From assembly GCF_000714535.1 (NCBI RefSeq), contig NZ_AUND01000012.1:124001-188000 (forward strand): a DNA stretch of 64,000 nucleotides. The letters are read 5' to 3'. The DNA is from Thioclava pacifica DSM 10166. Lineage in GTDB: Bacteria; Pseudomonadota; Alphaproteobacteria; Rhodobacterales; Rhodobacteraceae. Positions 50,802 to 60,545 of the stretch are shown here, in pieces. The translations under genes and the position numbers were made by a program. Position 1 is the first letter of the stretch, and every line of letters starts with the position of its first letter. The notes below the pieces were generated by a model, which worked only from the letters and a program-made list of their open reading frames with translations, did no database searches and was not told the DNA's origin.

Positions 50802-51407
50802 ATGAAACTCTATTCGATGCCCTCTTCGGGCAATAGCTACAAGGTGCGTCTGCTGCTCTCGCTGCTGGGGCAAAGCGCCGAGCTGATCGACGTGGAATAT
50901 GACAGCGCCGCGCTGAACGAGGCCCATGCATCGGGCGCGCTGCCCTTCGGCAAGGCACCCGTTCTGGTGCTCGATGATGGCCGCGCCCTGCCCGAGAGCA
51001 ACGCGATCCTGAACTGGCTGGGAGAGGGCACGCCCTTCATCCCCGAGGACGCGTTCGAGAAGGCACAGATGCTCAGCTGGATGTTCTGGGAGCAGAACCA
51101 GCACGAAGGCGTCATTGCCGTGCGCGCCGCGATCCTGTGCTACGCCCACCGCGCCGACGAACGCACGCCCGATCGGCTCGAGGCGCTCCTGACTCGCGGC
51201 AATGCCTTGTTGCAAGTGATGGAAGACCGCCTGTCTCGCGCCGATTGGCTTGTGGGTGACGCCATCAGCCTCGCCGATATCTGCCTTTATGCCTACACTC
51301 ACACAGCGGAAACGCGCGGTGGCTATGACCTCGCCGCTTTCCCGGCCCTTCGAGGCTGGCTCGACCGTATCGCCGCACAGAGCGGTTATGTGGGGCTTGA
51401 TGGCTGA
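50802..51407 (+). CDS. Glutathione S-transferase family protein
   Basis: A 201-aa two-domain GST. The thioredoxin-like N-terminal domain contains [18 protein letters not shown] and [15 protein letters not shown] (glutathione gamma-Glu site). An all-helical C-terminal domain carries [17 protein letters not shown] with the conserved Asp. It overlaps rnhA by 8 bp. The physiological substrate is unknown. Confidence 0.9.
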   Translation: MKLYSMPSSGNSYKVRLLLSLLGQSAELIDVEYDSAALNEAHASGALPFGKAPVLVLDDGRALPESNAILNWLGEGTPFIPEDAFEKAQMLSWMFWEQNQHEGVIAVRAAILCYAHRADERTPDRLEALLTRGNALLQVMEDRLSRADWLVGDAISLADICLYAYTHTAETRGGYDLAAFPALRGWLDRIAAQSGYVGLDG

Positions 51408-51864
51408 GCTTTACGCATGGACGGACGGCGCCTGCAGCGGCAACCCCGGCCCCGGTGGGTGGGGCGTCTTGATGCGCGCGATGGAAGGCGACACGGTCGT
51501 CAAGGAGCGCGAGCTGAAAGGCGGTGAGGCCGAGACCACGAATAACCGGATGGAGCTTCTGGCCGCGATCAACGCGCTGGAAGCGCTGACCCGCGACACG
51601 GCGATCACCATCACGACCGACTCCGCTTACGTGAAGAACGGCGTGACCGGCTGGATTCACGGCTGGAAGCGCAACGGCTGGAAGACCGCGAACAAGAAGC
51701 CTGTAAAGAATGTCGATCTTTGGCAGCGGCTCGACGAGGCACAGCGCCGCCACAAGGTCACATGGGAATGGATCAAGGGCCATGCCGGCCACCCCGAGAA
51801 CGAGCGCGCCGATGAACTGGCCCGCGCCGGGATGGAGCCCTTCAAACCGGCGAAGGCAAAATGA
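51400..51864 (+). CDS. rnhA: Ribonuclease HI
   Basis: A 154-aa RNase HI that degrades RNA in RNA-DNA hybrids. Catalytic acids are visible in [16 protein letters not shown] (Asp), [13 protein letters not shown] (Glu), [10 protein letters not shown] (Asp) and the C-terminal NERADELA (Asp). The basic handle region [16 protein letters not shown] is present. The start overlaps the GST gene, and the stop overlaps the TRIC gene (ATGA). Confidence 0.96.
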   Translation: MAELYAWTDGACSGNPGPGGWGVLMRAMEGDTVVKERELKGGEAETTNNRMELLAAINALEALTRDTAITITTDSAYVKNGVTGWIHGWKRNGWKTANKKPVKNVDLWQRLDEAQRRHKVTWEWIKGHAGHPENERADELARAGMEPFKPAKAK

Positions 51865-52517
51865 CCGCGCTGCCCGACTGGCTGACGCAGGTGCCGCTCG
51901 GGGCGGCCCTCGATTACGCGGCGGTGGTGGTCTTCGCGCTGACCGGGGCGCTGGTCGCCTCGCGCCAGCAGCTCGACCTCGTGGGCTTCATCTTCATCGC
52001 TGCGCTGACCGCCGTGGGCGGGGGCACGCTGCGCGATCTGTTGATCGGGCGCGACACGGTCTTTTGGGTGGGCAATCCGACCTATGTGCTGATCGCCGCT
52101 GGCGCGGCGGTGGTGGTCTTCTTCACCGCCCATCTTCTCGAAAGCCGCTATCGGGCACTTTTGTGGCTCGATGCTTGGGCGCTGGCCGTGGCGGTCCCGG
52201 CCGGGGTCGCGGTGACGATGCGGCTCGAGCATGGACCGGTGATCGTTCTGATCATGGGCGTGGTGACCGGCACCTTCGGCGGCCTGATGCGCGACGTGGT
52301 CTGCAATGAAGTGCCGCTGGTTCTGAAACAGGGCGAACTTTATCTCACCTGCGCCTTTGCAGGCGCAGCGAGCGCTCTGATCGCGAATGCCGCGGGGCTC
52401 GACCGCCTCAGCGCGCTCCTGATCTGCGGCGCGGTCACCTTCATCCTGCGCGCAGGCTCGCTGCGCTTTGGGTGGAAACTGCCGGTCTACAAGGCGCGCC
52501 CGCCGCGACAGTATTAA
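51861..52517 (+). CDS. TRIC (UPF0126/YicG) family cation channel protein
   Basis: A 218-aa membrane protein with two UPF0126 repeats, the bacterial TRIC-type channel fold. Repeat 1 has [23 protein letters not shown] and [13 protein letters not shown]. Repeat 2 has [20 protein letters not shown]. The duplicated G-G-x-x-R-D motif is diagnostic. Last gene of the ispH run. Its TAA overlaps the convergent lrgB-like stop by 4 bp. Confidence 0.9.
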   Translation: MTALPDWLTQVPLGAALDYAAVVVFALTGALVASRQQLDLVGFIFIAALTAVGGGTLRDLLIGRDTVFWVGNPTYVLIAAGAAVVVFFTAHLLESRYRALLWLDAWALAVAVPAGVAVTMRLEHGPVIVLIMGVVTGTFGGLMRDVVCNEVPLVLKQGELYLTCAFAGAASALIANAAGLDRLSALLICGAVTFILRAGSLRFGWKLPVYKARPPRQY

Positions 52518-53230
52518 CCGAAGAGGCTCAGCACCACCGGGGCGAGGAAAGCGGTCAGCACCGCGTTCATCCCCATGCCGATCGAGGCGAAAGCCCCGGC
52601 GGTCTCATGCACCTGAAACGCCCGTGCCGTGCCGATCCCATGCGCGGCCACCCCAACCGCGAACCCCCGCGCCCGCCAGTCGCGGAAACCCAGTAGGTTG
52701 AGCATCGGCGTTACCGTGATCGCCCCGATCATCCCCGTGAGGATCACCAGCGCGGCGGTCAGCGAAGGCTCTCCGCCCAAGGATTGCGAAATCCCGATCG
52801 CCACCGGCGCAGTTACCGACTTCGGCGCAAGCGAAGCGAGCAGCCCCGGCCCCGCCCCCATCGCCTTCGCAATCGCCAGCACCGACACAATCGCCGTCGC
52901 GGACCCCGCAAGAAGTCCCGCGATGATCGGCAACAGCGCCTTGCGGACCTTTGGCAGGTTTGCGTGGAGCGGCACCGCGAGACACACGGTCGCGGGCCCG
53001 AGCATGAAATGGACGAATTGCGCGCCATCGAAATAGCGCTGATAGGGCGTCCCGGTCATCAGAAGCACACCCCCCAAAAGCACCACCGCAACCATTACCG
53101 GATTGGCAAAAGGGCTCCGCCTGCTCAGTTTGAAAAGCGTGTCACCCACCCAGTAGGCGATCAGCGTTGCCCAAAGCCACAGGAGCGGCCCGGAGGAAAG
53201 ATAGGACCAGAGCTTGAACGGATCAGTCAT
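52514..53230 (-). CDS. LrgB/CidB family protein
   Basis: A 238-aa membrane protein of the LrgB family. VLLGGVLLMTGTPYQRYFDGAQFVHFMLGPATVCLAVPL is the recognisable stretch (about residues 45-85). SVTAPVAIGISQSLGG and GVAAHGIGTARAFQ follow. These proteins act in cell-death/metabolite export systems such as pyruvate or glycolate transport. Its start overlaps the upstream lrgA-like gene by 8 bp. Confidence 0.92.
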   Translation of the reverse strand: MTDPFKLWSYLSSGPLLWLWATLIAYWVGDTLFKLSRRSPFANPVMVAVVLLGGVLLMTGTPYQRYFDGAQFVHFMLGPATVCLAVPLHANLPKVRKALLPIIAGLLAGSATAIVSVLAIAKAMGAGPGLLASLAPKSVTAPVAIGISQSLGGEPSLTAALVILTGMIGAITVTPMLNLLGFRDWRARGFAVGVAAHGIGTARAFQVHETAGAFASIGMGMNAVLTAFLAPVVLSLFG

Positions 53231-53579
53231 CGGCCGCGCTCCCGGTCAGCTTCGCCACCGCCACGAAGACCGCAGCCCCGACGACGATCGCGAGCATGGT
53301 CGAGCCGATGAGCGCCGCCGCCAGCCCCAGCCCGTGTTCGCGCAGTGCATCGAGATGCGCCACGATGCCCACGCCCGCAGGCACGAAAAGCAGCGAGAGA
53401 TGCTGCAGGATGAACTGCGCGACAGGCCGGACCACCTCCTTGATCGTGTGCGATACGCTCATCAACACGAGCAAGAAGATCATGCCCAGCACTGGGCCGG
53501 GCAAAGGCAGCATGAGCGCACGAGAAATGATCTCTCCGGCGAGCTGGCAGGCTAGGATCAGGGACAGGGCTGGGATCAT
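53223..53579 (-). CDS. LrgA/CidA family holin-like protein
   Basis: A 118-aa membrane protein with four helices. It carries the LrgA pattern LILACQLAGEIISRALMLPLPGPVLGMIFLL, LFVPAGVGIVAHLDAL and a final membrane helix. GAGGAGG lies before the ATG at 53579. It forms an overlapping lrgA-lrgB pair, a conserved gene order. The upstream terminator at 53624-53656 separates it from the next gene on the same strand. Confidence 0.9.
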   Translation of the reverse strand: MIPALSLILACQLAGEIISRALMLPLPGPVLGMIFLLVLMSVSHTIKEVVRPVAQFILQHLSLLFVPAGVGIVAHLDALREHGLGLAAALIGSTMLAIVVGAAVFVAVAKLTGSAADD

Positions 53580-53623
53580 CGGCAAACCTCCTCGGGTCAG
53601 ATCCGATGCTAAGCCACCGCGCG

Positions 53624-53656
53624 CAAAAGAAAAGAGCGGAGCGGGTGCAACCCCGC
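53624..53656 (-). terminator. Terminator after the multi-pass membrane protein gene
   Basis: On the minus strand GCGGGG-ttgca-CCCGC forms a hairpin (53641-53656), followed after a few bases by TCTTTTCTTTT. It lies ~30 bp after the stop at 53687. Confidence 0.6.
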
Positions 53657-53686
53657 GCCGCCCCGGATGCATGGCTTGATTGGCGC

Positions 53687-54892
53687 TTACTCGGCCGGAA
53701 CCGCGATCGCCTCGGATTTGCCGAAATGGCGGCGGTTGAGATGCAGCACCAGCCAGATCGCCAGCGCCTGCGCGGCGAAGGCCACGCCCGACAGGATCCA
53801 ATAGGCGACCGAGAATTTCTCCAGCAGCCCAGATTGCACCAGCCCCGCGTTGATCCAGAACTGGGTCATCACGCCGAAAGCCACCGCCGGGCAGACCAGC
53901 GCATAGGCGCCCACCGAATTGCCCGCGCCGGTCAGGAAGCGCTTCACATAGCCTGTGCGGCGCAGCATCTCGAGCCCGAACAGCGCGAAGAGAATCTGCA
54001 CCGAATAGGTCTTGGTGAGGAACATCAGCACCTCCGCTGCCGTCCCGTGGTTCTCGAAATTCACATGCAGCCCGTGATTGACGCGCATGCCGAGGATCCC
54101 CAGCACGGTCAGGATCGGGATCACGATCAGGATCGTCGGCACGGCCTCGGCTGCGGCACCGTGGCTCAGCATCGAGTGGATACCCAGCACGAGCGCCACC
54201 AGCCCCACGATCAACGCCGCCATCATGAAGAAGGTGGCCAGCATGATGCCCATCCCAGAGGTCAGCGCGACATGGCTCAGCGCGCCTGGCGCGGCAAGGC
54301 CCACACCCACCATCGACAGTGCGAAGGCGGGCATCATCTGCGCGAAGGAGCCATTCGCGGTCCAGTCGAAATTGCCATCGGTCTTCACCCGGCCGAGGAA
54401 ACGGCCCAGCTGCACCAGCGCCAGAATGCCGGTCGCCGTGAATGCCAAAATCGCCATCGGGAAGAGGTATTCCACAACGGTCCAAAGCCCCGGCACGAAG
54501 ACCATGCCCAGGATGAATGCCACATTGATCGTCATCGCGATCGTCAGCGGCATCGCCATAAGCTGCGTCTCGGCATTCGAGGCGCGCAGCTGCGCATAGC
54601 CGTCGGTCTTCTTGAAAGACGACAGCTGGCGCAGGTTCCAGATCAGCAGGCGGATGTTGTGATAGGCAAAGAAGATGATGCCCGCCATCGCGGCGAGGAT
54701 CATCGCTTTCTGGTAGACCGGCCCATTGGTCAGCGCCTTGGCGATATCCTCGAAGACCGGCACCGACTGGCCGGGATGCGGAATCCAGAAATAGAGCCAG
54801 AGGAAGAAGGTGACGGCAGTGCCGCCTGCCCCGAGCGAAGCGAGAAAATAGAGCGGCGAATAGCGGTCCGCCGGGCGCGCGAGAGTGGTCAT
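53687..54892 (-). CDS. Multi-pass inner-membrane protein, TDT/TsoY-like, behind a sulfide-type operator
   Basis: A 401-aa protein with about ten transmembrane helices (FLASLGAGGTAVTFFLWLYF at residues 17-36; AMILAAMAGIIFFAYHNIRL; VAFILGMVFVPGLWTVVEYL and others). The topology and the N-terminal ASLGAGG segment suggest the TehA/TDT fold, as in proteins annotated TsoY-like. That assignment is from memory and uncertain. GGAGG lies 6 nt before the ATG. The promoter carries an exact ATTC-N8-GAAT site, which points to control by persulfide-sensing SqrR/BigR repressors. The transported substrate, if any, is unknown. Confidence 0.75.
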   Translation of the reverse strand: MTTLARPADRYSPLYFLASLGAGGTAVTFFLWLYFWIPHPGQSVPVFEDIAKALTNGPVYQKAMILAAMAGIIFFAYHNIRLLIWNLRQLSSFKKTDGYAQLRASNAETQLMAMPLTIAMTINVAFILGMVFVPGLWTVVEYLFPMAILAFTATGILALVQLGRFLGRVKTDGNFDWTANGSFAQMMPAFALSMVGVGLAAPGALSHVALTSGMGIMLATFFMMAALIVGLVALVLGIHSMLSHGAAAEAVPTILIVIPILTVLGILGMRVNHGLHVNFENHGTAAEVLMFLTKTYSVQILFALFGLEMLRRTGYVKRFLTGAGNSVGAYALVCPAVAFGVMTQFWINAGLVQSGLLEKFSVAYWILSGVAFAAQALAIWLVLHLNRRHFGKSEAIAVPAE

Positions 54893-54923
54893 GGCAGGCC
54901 TCCGATTGAGATGAGAGCGTAAA

Positions 54924-54943
54924 ATATTCTACTTGTTGAATAT
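54924..54943 (-). promoter_or_regulatory. SqrR/BigR-type operator (ATTC-N8-GAAT)
   Basis: ATATTCTACTTGTTGAATAT is a 6-bp-arm inverted repeat with the exact spacing ATTC-N8-GAAT known for SqrR/BigR persulfide-responsive ArsR-family repressors. It lies ~30-50 bp upstream of the ATG of the membrane protein gene, overlapping its likely promoter. No sqrR/bigR gene is in the window. Confidence 0.6.
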
Positions 54944-55085
54944 GATGGTAACGCCCCTGTGAGGTTTCCATGCGGCAGGCGGTCGCGGCCCTCTTGCATG
55001 CCGTTTTTCGCCGGTCATTCTCGTTGCACGCGCAAGCGGATCACCCGCGACGCCAGGGAAGTTGAGCAGGAAAACGCCAATATCT

Positions 55086-55094
55086 TGTGGATAA
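55086..55094. promoter_or_regulatory. Single DnaA-box sequence upstream of smc
   Basis: TGTGGATAA is the exact complement of the consensus DnaA box TTATCCACA. It stands alone ~100 bp upstream of the smc start. It could allow DnaA control of smc or be coincidental. The rest of the 301-bp gap holds the operator above and no gene. Confidence 0.3.
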
Positions 55095-55193
55095 CCACCC
55101 CCTGAACGCCAGATACAGGGTGTTTTCATTGACTCGCCGCGCGGCCCTGCCGACACTTTCCTGAACCGCACCCAGATTCGGAAAGGCAGTCAT

Positions 55194-58100
55194 TTGCGTT
55201 TCACCCGGCTTCGTCTCAACGGCTTCAAGAGCTTCGTGGACCCCACGGATCTCGTGATCCATGACGGTCTGACCGGGGTCGTTGGGCCCAATGGTTGCGG
55301 CAAGTCGAACCTGCTCGAAGCGTTGCGTTGGGTGATGGGTGAAAACCGCCCCTCGGCAATGCGCGGCGGCGGGATGGAAGACGTGATCTTCGCCGGTGCT
55401 GCCTCGCGGGGGGCGCGCAACTTCGCCGAAGTCTCGCTCCAGATCGACAATACCGAACGTCTCGCACCTTCGGGGTTCAACGACAGCGACGGACTCGAGA
55501 TCGTGCGCCGGATCACCCGCGACGCGGGCTCGGCCTACAAGGTCAACACCAAGGATGTGCGTGCCCGTGACGTGCAGATGCTGTTCGCCGATGCCTCGAC
55601 CGGCGCACATTCACCTGCGCTCGTACGGCAGGGCCAGATCTCGGAACTGATCAATGCCAAGCCGAAGAACCGCCGCCGTATTCTGGAGGAAGCGGCCGGG
55701 ATCTCGGGCCTGTATCAGCGCCGCCACGAGGCGGAACTGAAGCTCAACGGCGCCGAGCAGAACCTGACCCGCGTCGACGACGTGATCGAGCAGCTCGCCG
55801 CCCAGCTTGCGACACTTGCCCGTCAGGCCAAACAGGCGGCGCGCTATCGTTCCATCGGTGAGGAATTGCGCCGCGCGGAAGGCATGCTCCTCTATCGCCG
55901 CTGGCGAGAGGCGGATATCGCCCGCGCCACCGCCGAGGAGGGCCATCGCGAGAAAATCACCGCTGCAGCGCAGGCGGAACGCACCGCGCGCGAGGCCTCG
56001 AAAACCCGCCAAGGCAGGGAAGATGCACTGCCGCCGCTGCGCGAAGAAGAGGCCATCGCGGGCGCGATCCTGCAACGGCTGACTGTGCAGCGCGACGCGC
56101 TTTCGGATCAGGAAGATCAGGCGCTCGCCCGCATTGAGACGCTCAAGGCCCGGATCGAACAGCTCATCCGCGACATGGAGCGCGAGGCGGGCCTGAACCG
56201 TGATGCGGGCGAAACGATCGGGCGGCTCGAATGGGAGCAGGGCCAGATCGCCAAGGCCTCCGAAGGCCATGCCGACAAGCTCGACGCAGCCGCAGATGCC
56301 GCTCATGAGGCCGCCCAGATTCTGCAAGAGCGCGAAGCCCAGCTGTCCGAGCTGACCGAGGATGTCGCCCGTCTTGCTGCGCGCCACCAGTCGGCGCAGC
56401 GCCTCGTGACCGATAACCGCGCCACGGCCGAGAAATCCGAAGCCGCCGCCGAACAGGCGAAAGCCGCCGCCGAAGCCGCCGCCGCCGCGCTGGCGAAGGC
56501 GAGCGAGGATTACGAGATCGCCGAGGCCCAGCAGGGCGAAGCGCAGGACGCCGCCGAGGCCGCCGAAGAGGCGCTCGCTGCCGCCGACGAGTCGCGCGCC
56601 GAGGCTCAGTCGCGCGAAAGCGCCGCCCGCGCGGCACGTTCGGAAGCCGAAGGCGAGGCCGGAGCATTGCGCGCCGAAGTCACAGCCCTTGCCCGCCTCG
56701 TCGAGCGCGAGGCGGCGAGCGGTACCCAGCTTCTCGATCGCGTCCGCGTCGACAAGGGGTACGAGGCAGCACTTGGTGCGGCGCTCGCCGATGACCTGCG
56801 CGCGCCCGAGGTCGATGACGACGCTCCGACCGGTTGGCAGACCCTGCCCGATTACCCCGCGCCTCAGCCTCTGCCGGTGGGTGTCGAGCATCTTTCGGCC
56901 CATGTCGACGTGCCCGGCGTGCTGGCGCGGCGAATCTCGCAGATCGGGCTCGTGGCCGATTACGACGAGGGCGCGCGGCTTCAGGAACAGCTGGCCCCGG
57001 GTCAACGGCTCGTGTCGCCCGAGGGCGATCTGTGGCGTTGGGATGGCTATCGCGCGGGCGCCGAAGATGCCCCGACCGCCGCCGCACTGCGCCTCCAACA
57101 ACTCAACCGCCTGGTCGAGCTCAAGCGCGATCTCGAAGAAGCCGCGGCGCGGGCAGATGGGGCGAAGGACGCCCATGACGCGCTGACCGCCCAGCTCGCC
57201 GAAGCCACCCGCGCCGATGCCGCCGCCCGCGAGGCGCGCCGCGAAGCCGATCGCCGTCTGGCCGAGGCAGGCCGCGCCCTCAGCCGCGCCGAGGCCGATC
57301 GCTCGATCGCAAGCTCCAAGCTCGAAAGCGCCAAGCTCGCCGTCGCGCGCCATGAGGAAGAGGCGAGCTCCGCCCGCATGGCGCTACGCGAGGCGGCCAA
57401 TGCTCAGGACTCGCTGCCCGACCTGGATGCGGCGCGCGGCGAGGTCGAGGCGGTGAAAATGACCGTGGAGGCCGCGCGGGTGACGATGCTCACCAAACGC
57501 TCCGCCCATGACGAGATCCGCCGCGAGGGCGAGGCCCGACTGAAGCGCCGGCAGGAGATCACCAAGGAAATTTCGGGCTGGCGGCATCGCCTTGAGACTG
57601 CCGAGAAACGCTCGGCGGAACTGGCCGCGCGCAAGACCGAGACCGAGGAAGAGCTCAAAGAGGCCTCCGCCGCACCCGAGGAACTGGCTGCCAAACGCGC
57701 CGAGCTCTCGGAAGCGATCTCGGATGCCGAAGCGCGCAAGGCCGACGCCTCCGACAAGCTCTCGGGTGCCGAAAGCGCGCTGCGCGAGGCGCAAATGGCC
57801 GAGCGCGAGGCGGAGCGTCTCGCCGGTGAGGCCCGCGAGGCCCGCGCCCGTGCAGAGGCCCGCGTCGACGCCGCACGCGAAACCGTCGCCTATGCCGCCG
57901 AGCGCATTGCGGAGGAGACCGAGAAGACCCCGCAGGAATTGCTCGACAGCCTCGACGCCGATCCCGAAAAGATGCCTGACGCGGAGACGCTCGATATCGA
58001 CGTAAACCGGCTCAAGCGCCAACGTGAGAGCCTTGGCGCGGTGAACCTGCGTGCCGAGGAAGACGCGCGCGAGGTGCAGGAAGAGCATGACGCGTTGGTC

Positions 58101-58652
58101 AAGGAAAAGTCCGATCTCGAAGAGGCGATCCGCAAGCTGCGCGCCGGGATCTCGGGGCTCAACCGCGAAGGCCGCGAGCGCCTGCTGACCGCCTTTGAAC
58201 AGGTGAACGAGAACTTCCGCACGCTGTTCACGCATCTCTTTGGTGGCGGCTCGGCCAATCTGCAACTGGTCGAGAGCGATGACCCGCTTGAAGCCGGTCT
58301 GGAAATCATGTGCCAGCCGCCGGGCAAGAAGCTCTCGACGCTGTCGCTTCTCTCGGGGGGCGAGCAGACGCTGACCGCAATGGCACTGATCTTCGCAGTC
58401 TTCATGGCCAACCCCGCGCCGATCTGCGTGCTCGACGAGGTCGATGCGCCGCTCGACGATGCGAACGTGACTCGCTTCTGTGATCTGCTGGATGAGATGA
58501 CGCGCCGCACCGATACGCGCTTCCTGATCATCACCCACCACGCGGTGACGATGGCGCGGATGGACCGGTTGTTCGGCGTTACGATGCAGGAACAGGGCGT
58601 GAGCCAGCTCGTCTCGGTCGATCTGAAGAAGGCCGAAGCGCTGGTCGCCTGA
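55194..58652 (+). CDS. smc: Chromosome segregation protein SMC
   Basis: A 1152-aa condensin ATPase. Walker A is VVGPNGCGKSNLLEALRWV at residues 29-47, and QGQISELINAKP is close behind. Two long Ala/Glu-rich coiled coils (about 165-500 and 650-980) flank a hinge at ~505-640. The C-terminal ATPase half has the signature LLSGGEQTLTAMAL and Walker B APICVLDEVDAPLDD. The start is TTG at 55194, with AAAGG upstream and the conserved N-terminus RFTRLRLNGFKSF. scpA/scpB are not in the window. Confidence 0.97.
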   Translation: MRFTRLRLNGFKSFVDPTDLVIHDGLTGVVGPNGCGKSNLLEALRWVMGENRPSAMRGGGMEDVIFAGAASRGARNFAEVSLQIDNTERLAPSGFNDSDGLEIVRRITRDAGSAYKVNTKDVRARDVQMLFADASTGAHSPALVRQGQISELINAKPKNRRRILEEAAGISGLYQRRHEAELKLNGAEQNLTRVDDVIEQLAAQLATLARQAKQAARYRSIGEELRRAEGMLLYRRWREADIARATAEEGHREKITAAAQAERTAREASKTRQGREDALPPLREEEAIAGAILQRLTVQRDALSDQEDQALARIETLKARIEQLIRDMEREAGLNRDAGETIGRLEWEQGQIAKASEGHADKLDAAADAAHEAAQILQEREAQLSELTEDVARLAARHQSAQRLVTDNRATAEKSEAAAEQAKAAAEAAAAALAKASEDYEIAEAQQGEAQDAAEAAEEALAAADESRAEAQSRESAARAARSEAEGEAGALRAEVTALARLVEREAASGTQLLDRVRVDKGYEAALGAALADDLRAPEVDDDAPTGWQTLPDYPAPQPLPVGVEHLSAHVDVPGVLARRISQIGLVADYDEGARLQEQLAPGQRLVSPEGDLWRWDGYRAGAEDAPTAAALRLQQLNRLVELKRDLEEAAARADGAKDAHDALTAQLAEATRADAAAREARREADRRLAEAGRALSRAEADRSIASSKLESAKLAVARHEEEASSARMALREAANAQDSLPDLDAARGEVEAVKMTVEAARVTMLTKRSAHDEIRREGEARLKRRQEITKEISGWRHRLETAEKRSAELAARKTETEEELKEASAAPEELAAKRAELSEAISDAEARKADASDKLSGAESALREAQMAEREAERLAGEAREARARAEARVDAARETVAYAAERIAEETEKTPQELLDSLDADPEKMPDAETLDIDVNRLKRQRESLGAVNLRAEEDAREVQEEHDALVKEKSDLEEAIRKLRAGISGLNREGRERLLTAFEQVNENFRTLFTHLFGGGSANLQLVESDDPLEAGLEIMCQPPGKKLSTLSLLSGGEQTLTAMALIFAVFMANPAPICVLDEVDAPLDDANVTRFCDLLDEMTRRTDTRFLIITHHAVTMARMDRLFGVTMQEQGVSQLVSVDLKKAEALVA

Positions 58653-58673
58653 CGTCTCCCGGCGGTTCTGGGG

Positions 58674-59090
58674 TCAGAGCGACTTTTCCATATCCCGATG
58701 CGGGATGCCGGCATCGTCATAATCATCGCCATAGGCGACAAAGCCGAGCTTTTCGTAAAACGGGATCGCATAGACCTGCGCCGAGAGATAGGCGCGGGTG
58801 CAGCCCATCGCTTCGAACCGATCGCAGGCCTCCCGCACCAAAGCAGCGCCGAGCCCCGTGCCGCGCGCCGATTTCACCACGCAGATGCGCCCGATCTTGC
58901 CGGTTTCCTCCCGCCGGATCAGCCGAGCCGTGCCGAGCAGGCGCTCGCCTTCGCGGGCAAGGAGATGGATCGCCTCGTCATCGAGATCGTCCCACTCCTC
59001 GGGCTCGGGGATGCCCTGCTCCTCGATGAACACTTCGCGGCGCAGCGCGTGGCAGGGAGTGTAATCCGCGACCGGCTCGATGACGATCAT
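58674..59090 (-). CDS. GNAT family N-acetyltransferase (ElaA-like)
   Basis: A 138-aa acetyltransferase: [21 protein letters not shown] at the start, acetyl-CoA motif [20 protein letters not shown] at ~77-96 and [21 protein letters not shown] at the end. The ATG at 59090 overlaps the dapE stop (ATGA), so it is co-translated with dapE. The acceptor is unknown. Confidence 0.9.
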   Translation of the reverse strand: MIVIEPVADYTPCHALRREVFIEEQGIPEPEEWDDLDDEAIHLLAREGERLLGTARLIRREETGKIGRICVVKSARGTGLGAALVREACDRFEAMGCTRAYLSAQVYAIPFYEKLGFVAYGDDYDDAGIPHRDMEKSL

Positions 59091-60229
59091 GCGAAGTAAT
59101 CCTTCAATATGCGGGCGTAGATGCGCGTGAGCGTCTCGATCTGATCGACCGGAACGCGCTCGTCCACCTGATGCATCGTCGCGCCGACGAGACCGAATTC
59201 CACGACCGGGCAATGATCCTTCACGAAACGCGCATCCGAGGTGCCGCCCGAAGTGGACAGCTCCGGCGCGCGGCCGGTCTCTGCCTCGACCGAGCGGGCG
59301 ACGAGATCGACGAAGGGGCTGGGCGGGGTGACGAAGCTCTCCCCCGAGATATCGGGGTTGAGCGCGAAGGTGATGCCGGTTTCCATCGTCACCGCGAGCG
59401 CCATTGCCTCGGCCCAGGCGATCAGGCTTTCGCCGCTATGGGCATCGTTGAAGCGAATATTGACGGTCGCGCGGGCCTTGGCGGGAATCACGTTATTGGC
59501 CGGGTTGCCGCAATCGATCGTAGTGATCTGGAGCGTGGAGGGCTGGAAATGCTCGGTGCCCTGATCGAGCGGCTCGGCAGTCATCCGGCCCAGCAGATCG
59601 ACCAGTGCATGAAGCGGGTTCTTCGCCCGATGCGGATAGGCGGCATGGCCCTGCACGCCCTCGGCCTCGATATAGAAGGTCATCGAGCCGCGCCGCCCGA
59701 TTTTCATCATCTCGCCCATCTCATTGGGGCAGGTCGGCTCGCCCACGAGACAGACCGACATCGCCTCGCCGGTATCCTTCATCCAGTCGAGCAACGCCCG
59801 CGTGCCGTCGCGGCCCGGGCCTTCCTCATCGCCGGTGATGGTCAGGATCACCGCGCCATCGGGCGGGGTCTCGGTGACGAAATCCACCGCCGCCGCCGCG
59901 AAAGCCGCCACGGCAGTCTTCATATCCGTCGCACCGCGCCCCCACATCACACCATCGATGATCTCGGCGCCGAACGGGTCATGCGTCCATGCCGCCGCAT
60001 CGCCCACCGGCACCACATCGGTGTGCCCGTTGAAACCAAAGCTCTTCGCCGCCCCCTTCGCGCCCCAGCGCGCAAAAAGGTTCGGCGTGCCGTTGCGATC
60101 GACGCGGGTGCAGGTGAAACCAGCCTTCGAGAGCAGGGCTTCCAGTAAGACCAACGCACCACCCTCCTCGGGCGTCACGGAGGGGCAGCGGATCAGCTCG
60201 GCGCTCAGGGCTACGGCATCGGTGGTCAT
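59087..60229 (-). CDS. dapE: Succinyl-diaminopimelate desuccinylase
   Basis: A 380-aa di-zinc M20 enzyme of the lysine/meso-DAP pathway. It shows [12 protein letters not shown] (His ligand), [15 protein letters not shown] (bridging Asp), [13 protein letters not shown] (catalytic Glu pair), the [20 protein letters not shown] lid segment and [11 protein letters not shown]. Its length and motif spacing are typical of DapE, in contrast with the unassigned M20 protein at 2267. It overlaps the GNAT gene downstream. Confidence 0.95.
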   Translation of the reverse strand: MTTDAVALSAELIRCPSVTPEEGGALVLLEALLSKAGFTCTRVDRNGTPNLFARWGAKGAAKSFGFNGHTDVVPVGDAAAWTHDPFGAEIIDGVMWGRGATDMKTAVAAFAAAAVDFVTETPPDGAVILTITGDEEGPGRDGTRALLDWMKDTGEAMSVCLVGEPTCPNEMGEMMKIGRRGSMTFYIEAEGVQGHAAYPHRAKNPLHALVDLLGRMTAEPLDQGTEHFQPSTLQITTIDCGNPANNVIPAKARATVNIRFNDAHSGESLIAWAEAMALAVTMETGITFALNPDISGESFVTPPSPFVDLVARSVEAETGRAPELSTSGGTSDARFVKDHCPVVEFGLVGATMHQVDERVPVDQIETLTRIYARILKDYFA

Positions 60230-60497
60230 GGGCTCTCCTTGTCTCAGCCACAGGCTTAGTGCGCGTGGGCCTGCGGGGCAATGGCTGTTGCAGCCTCGCT
60301 ACGGCTGCAGCGCGCGCGCCCAGACGCCAAGAAGGGGGCTTCGCAAAACCCCGCGAAGATGTCATAAAACATAATAATGATAAGCCCATGGCAGGGCAGA
60401 CGAGCAGGGCAAAGCCCGACAAACAAGACGACAAACCGCGCCCGCGCGGCCGTTCGCACATGCTCGCTCTCTGACCACACCGGGCCGGAGGCACGCG

Positions 60498-60545
60498 ATG
60501 GAACGACAGGCACCTCTTCCCGCGTATGGGGAGGAACGAGCATGA
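60498..60545 (+). CDS. 15-codon leader ORF coupled to the Hint-domain gene
   Basis: An ATG at 60498 with GGAGG 6 nt upstream opens MERQAPLPAYGEERA. Its TGA overlaps the next gene's ATG in an ATGA junction. The strong ribosome-binding site and overlap suggest translation, perhaps to couple or control the downstream gene. The rest of 60230-60497 is gene-free, apart from a possible 28-codon frame at 60388-60474 that has no good ribosome-binding site. Confidence 0.45.
   Translation: MERQAPLPAYGEERA

Noticed and set aside
60388-60474. 28-codon frame MAGQTSRAKPDKQDD... before the Hint gene
   Set aside because: It lacks a ribosome-binding site and coupling, unlike the 15-codon ORF that follows it.
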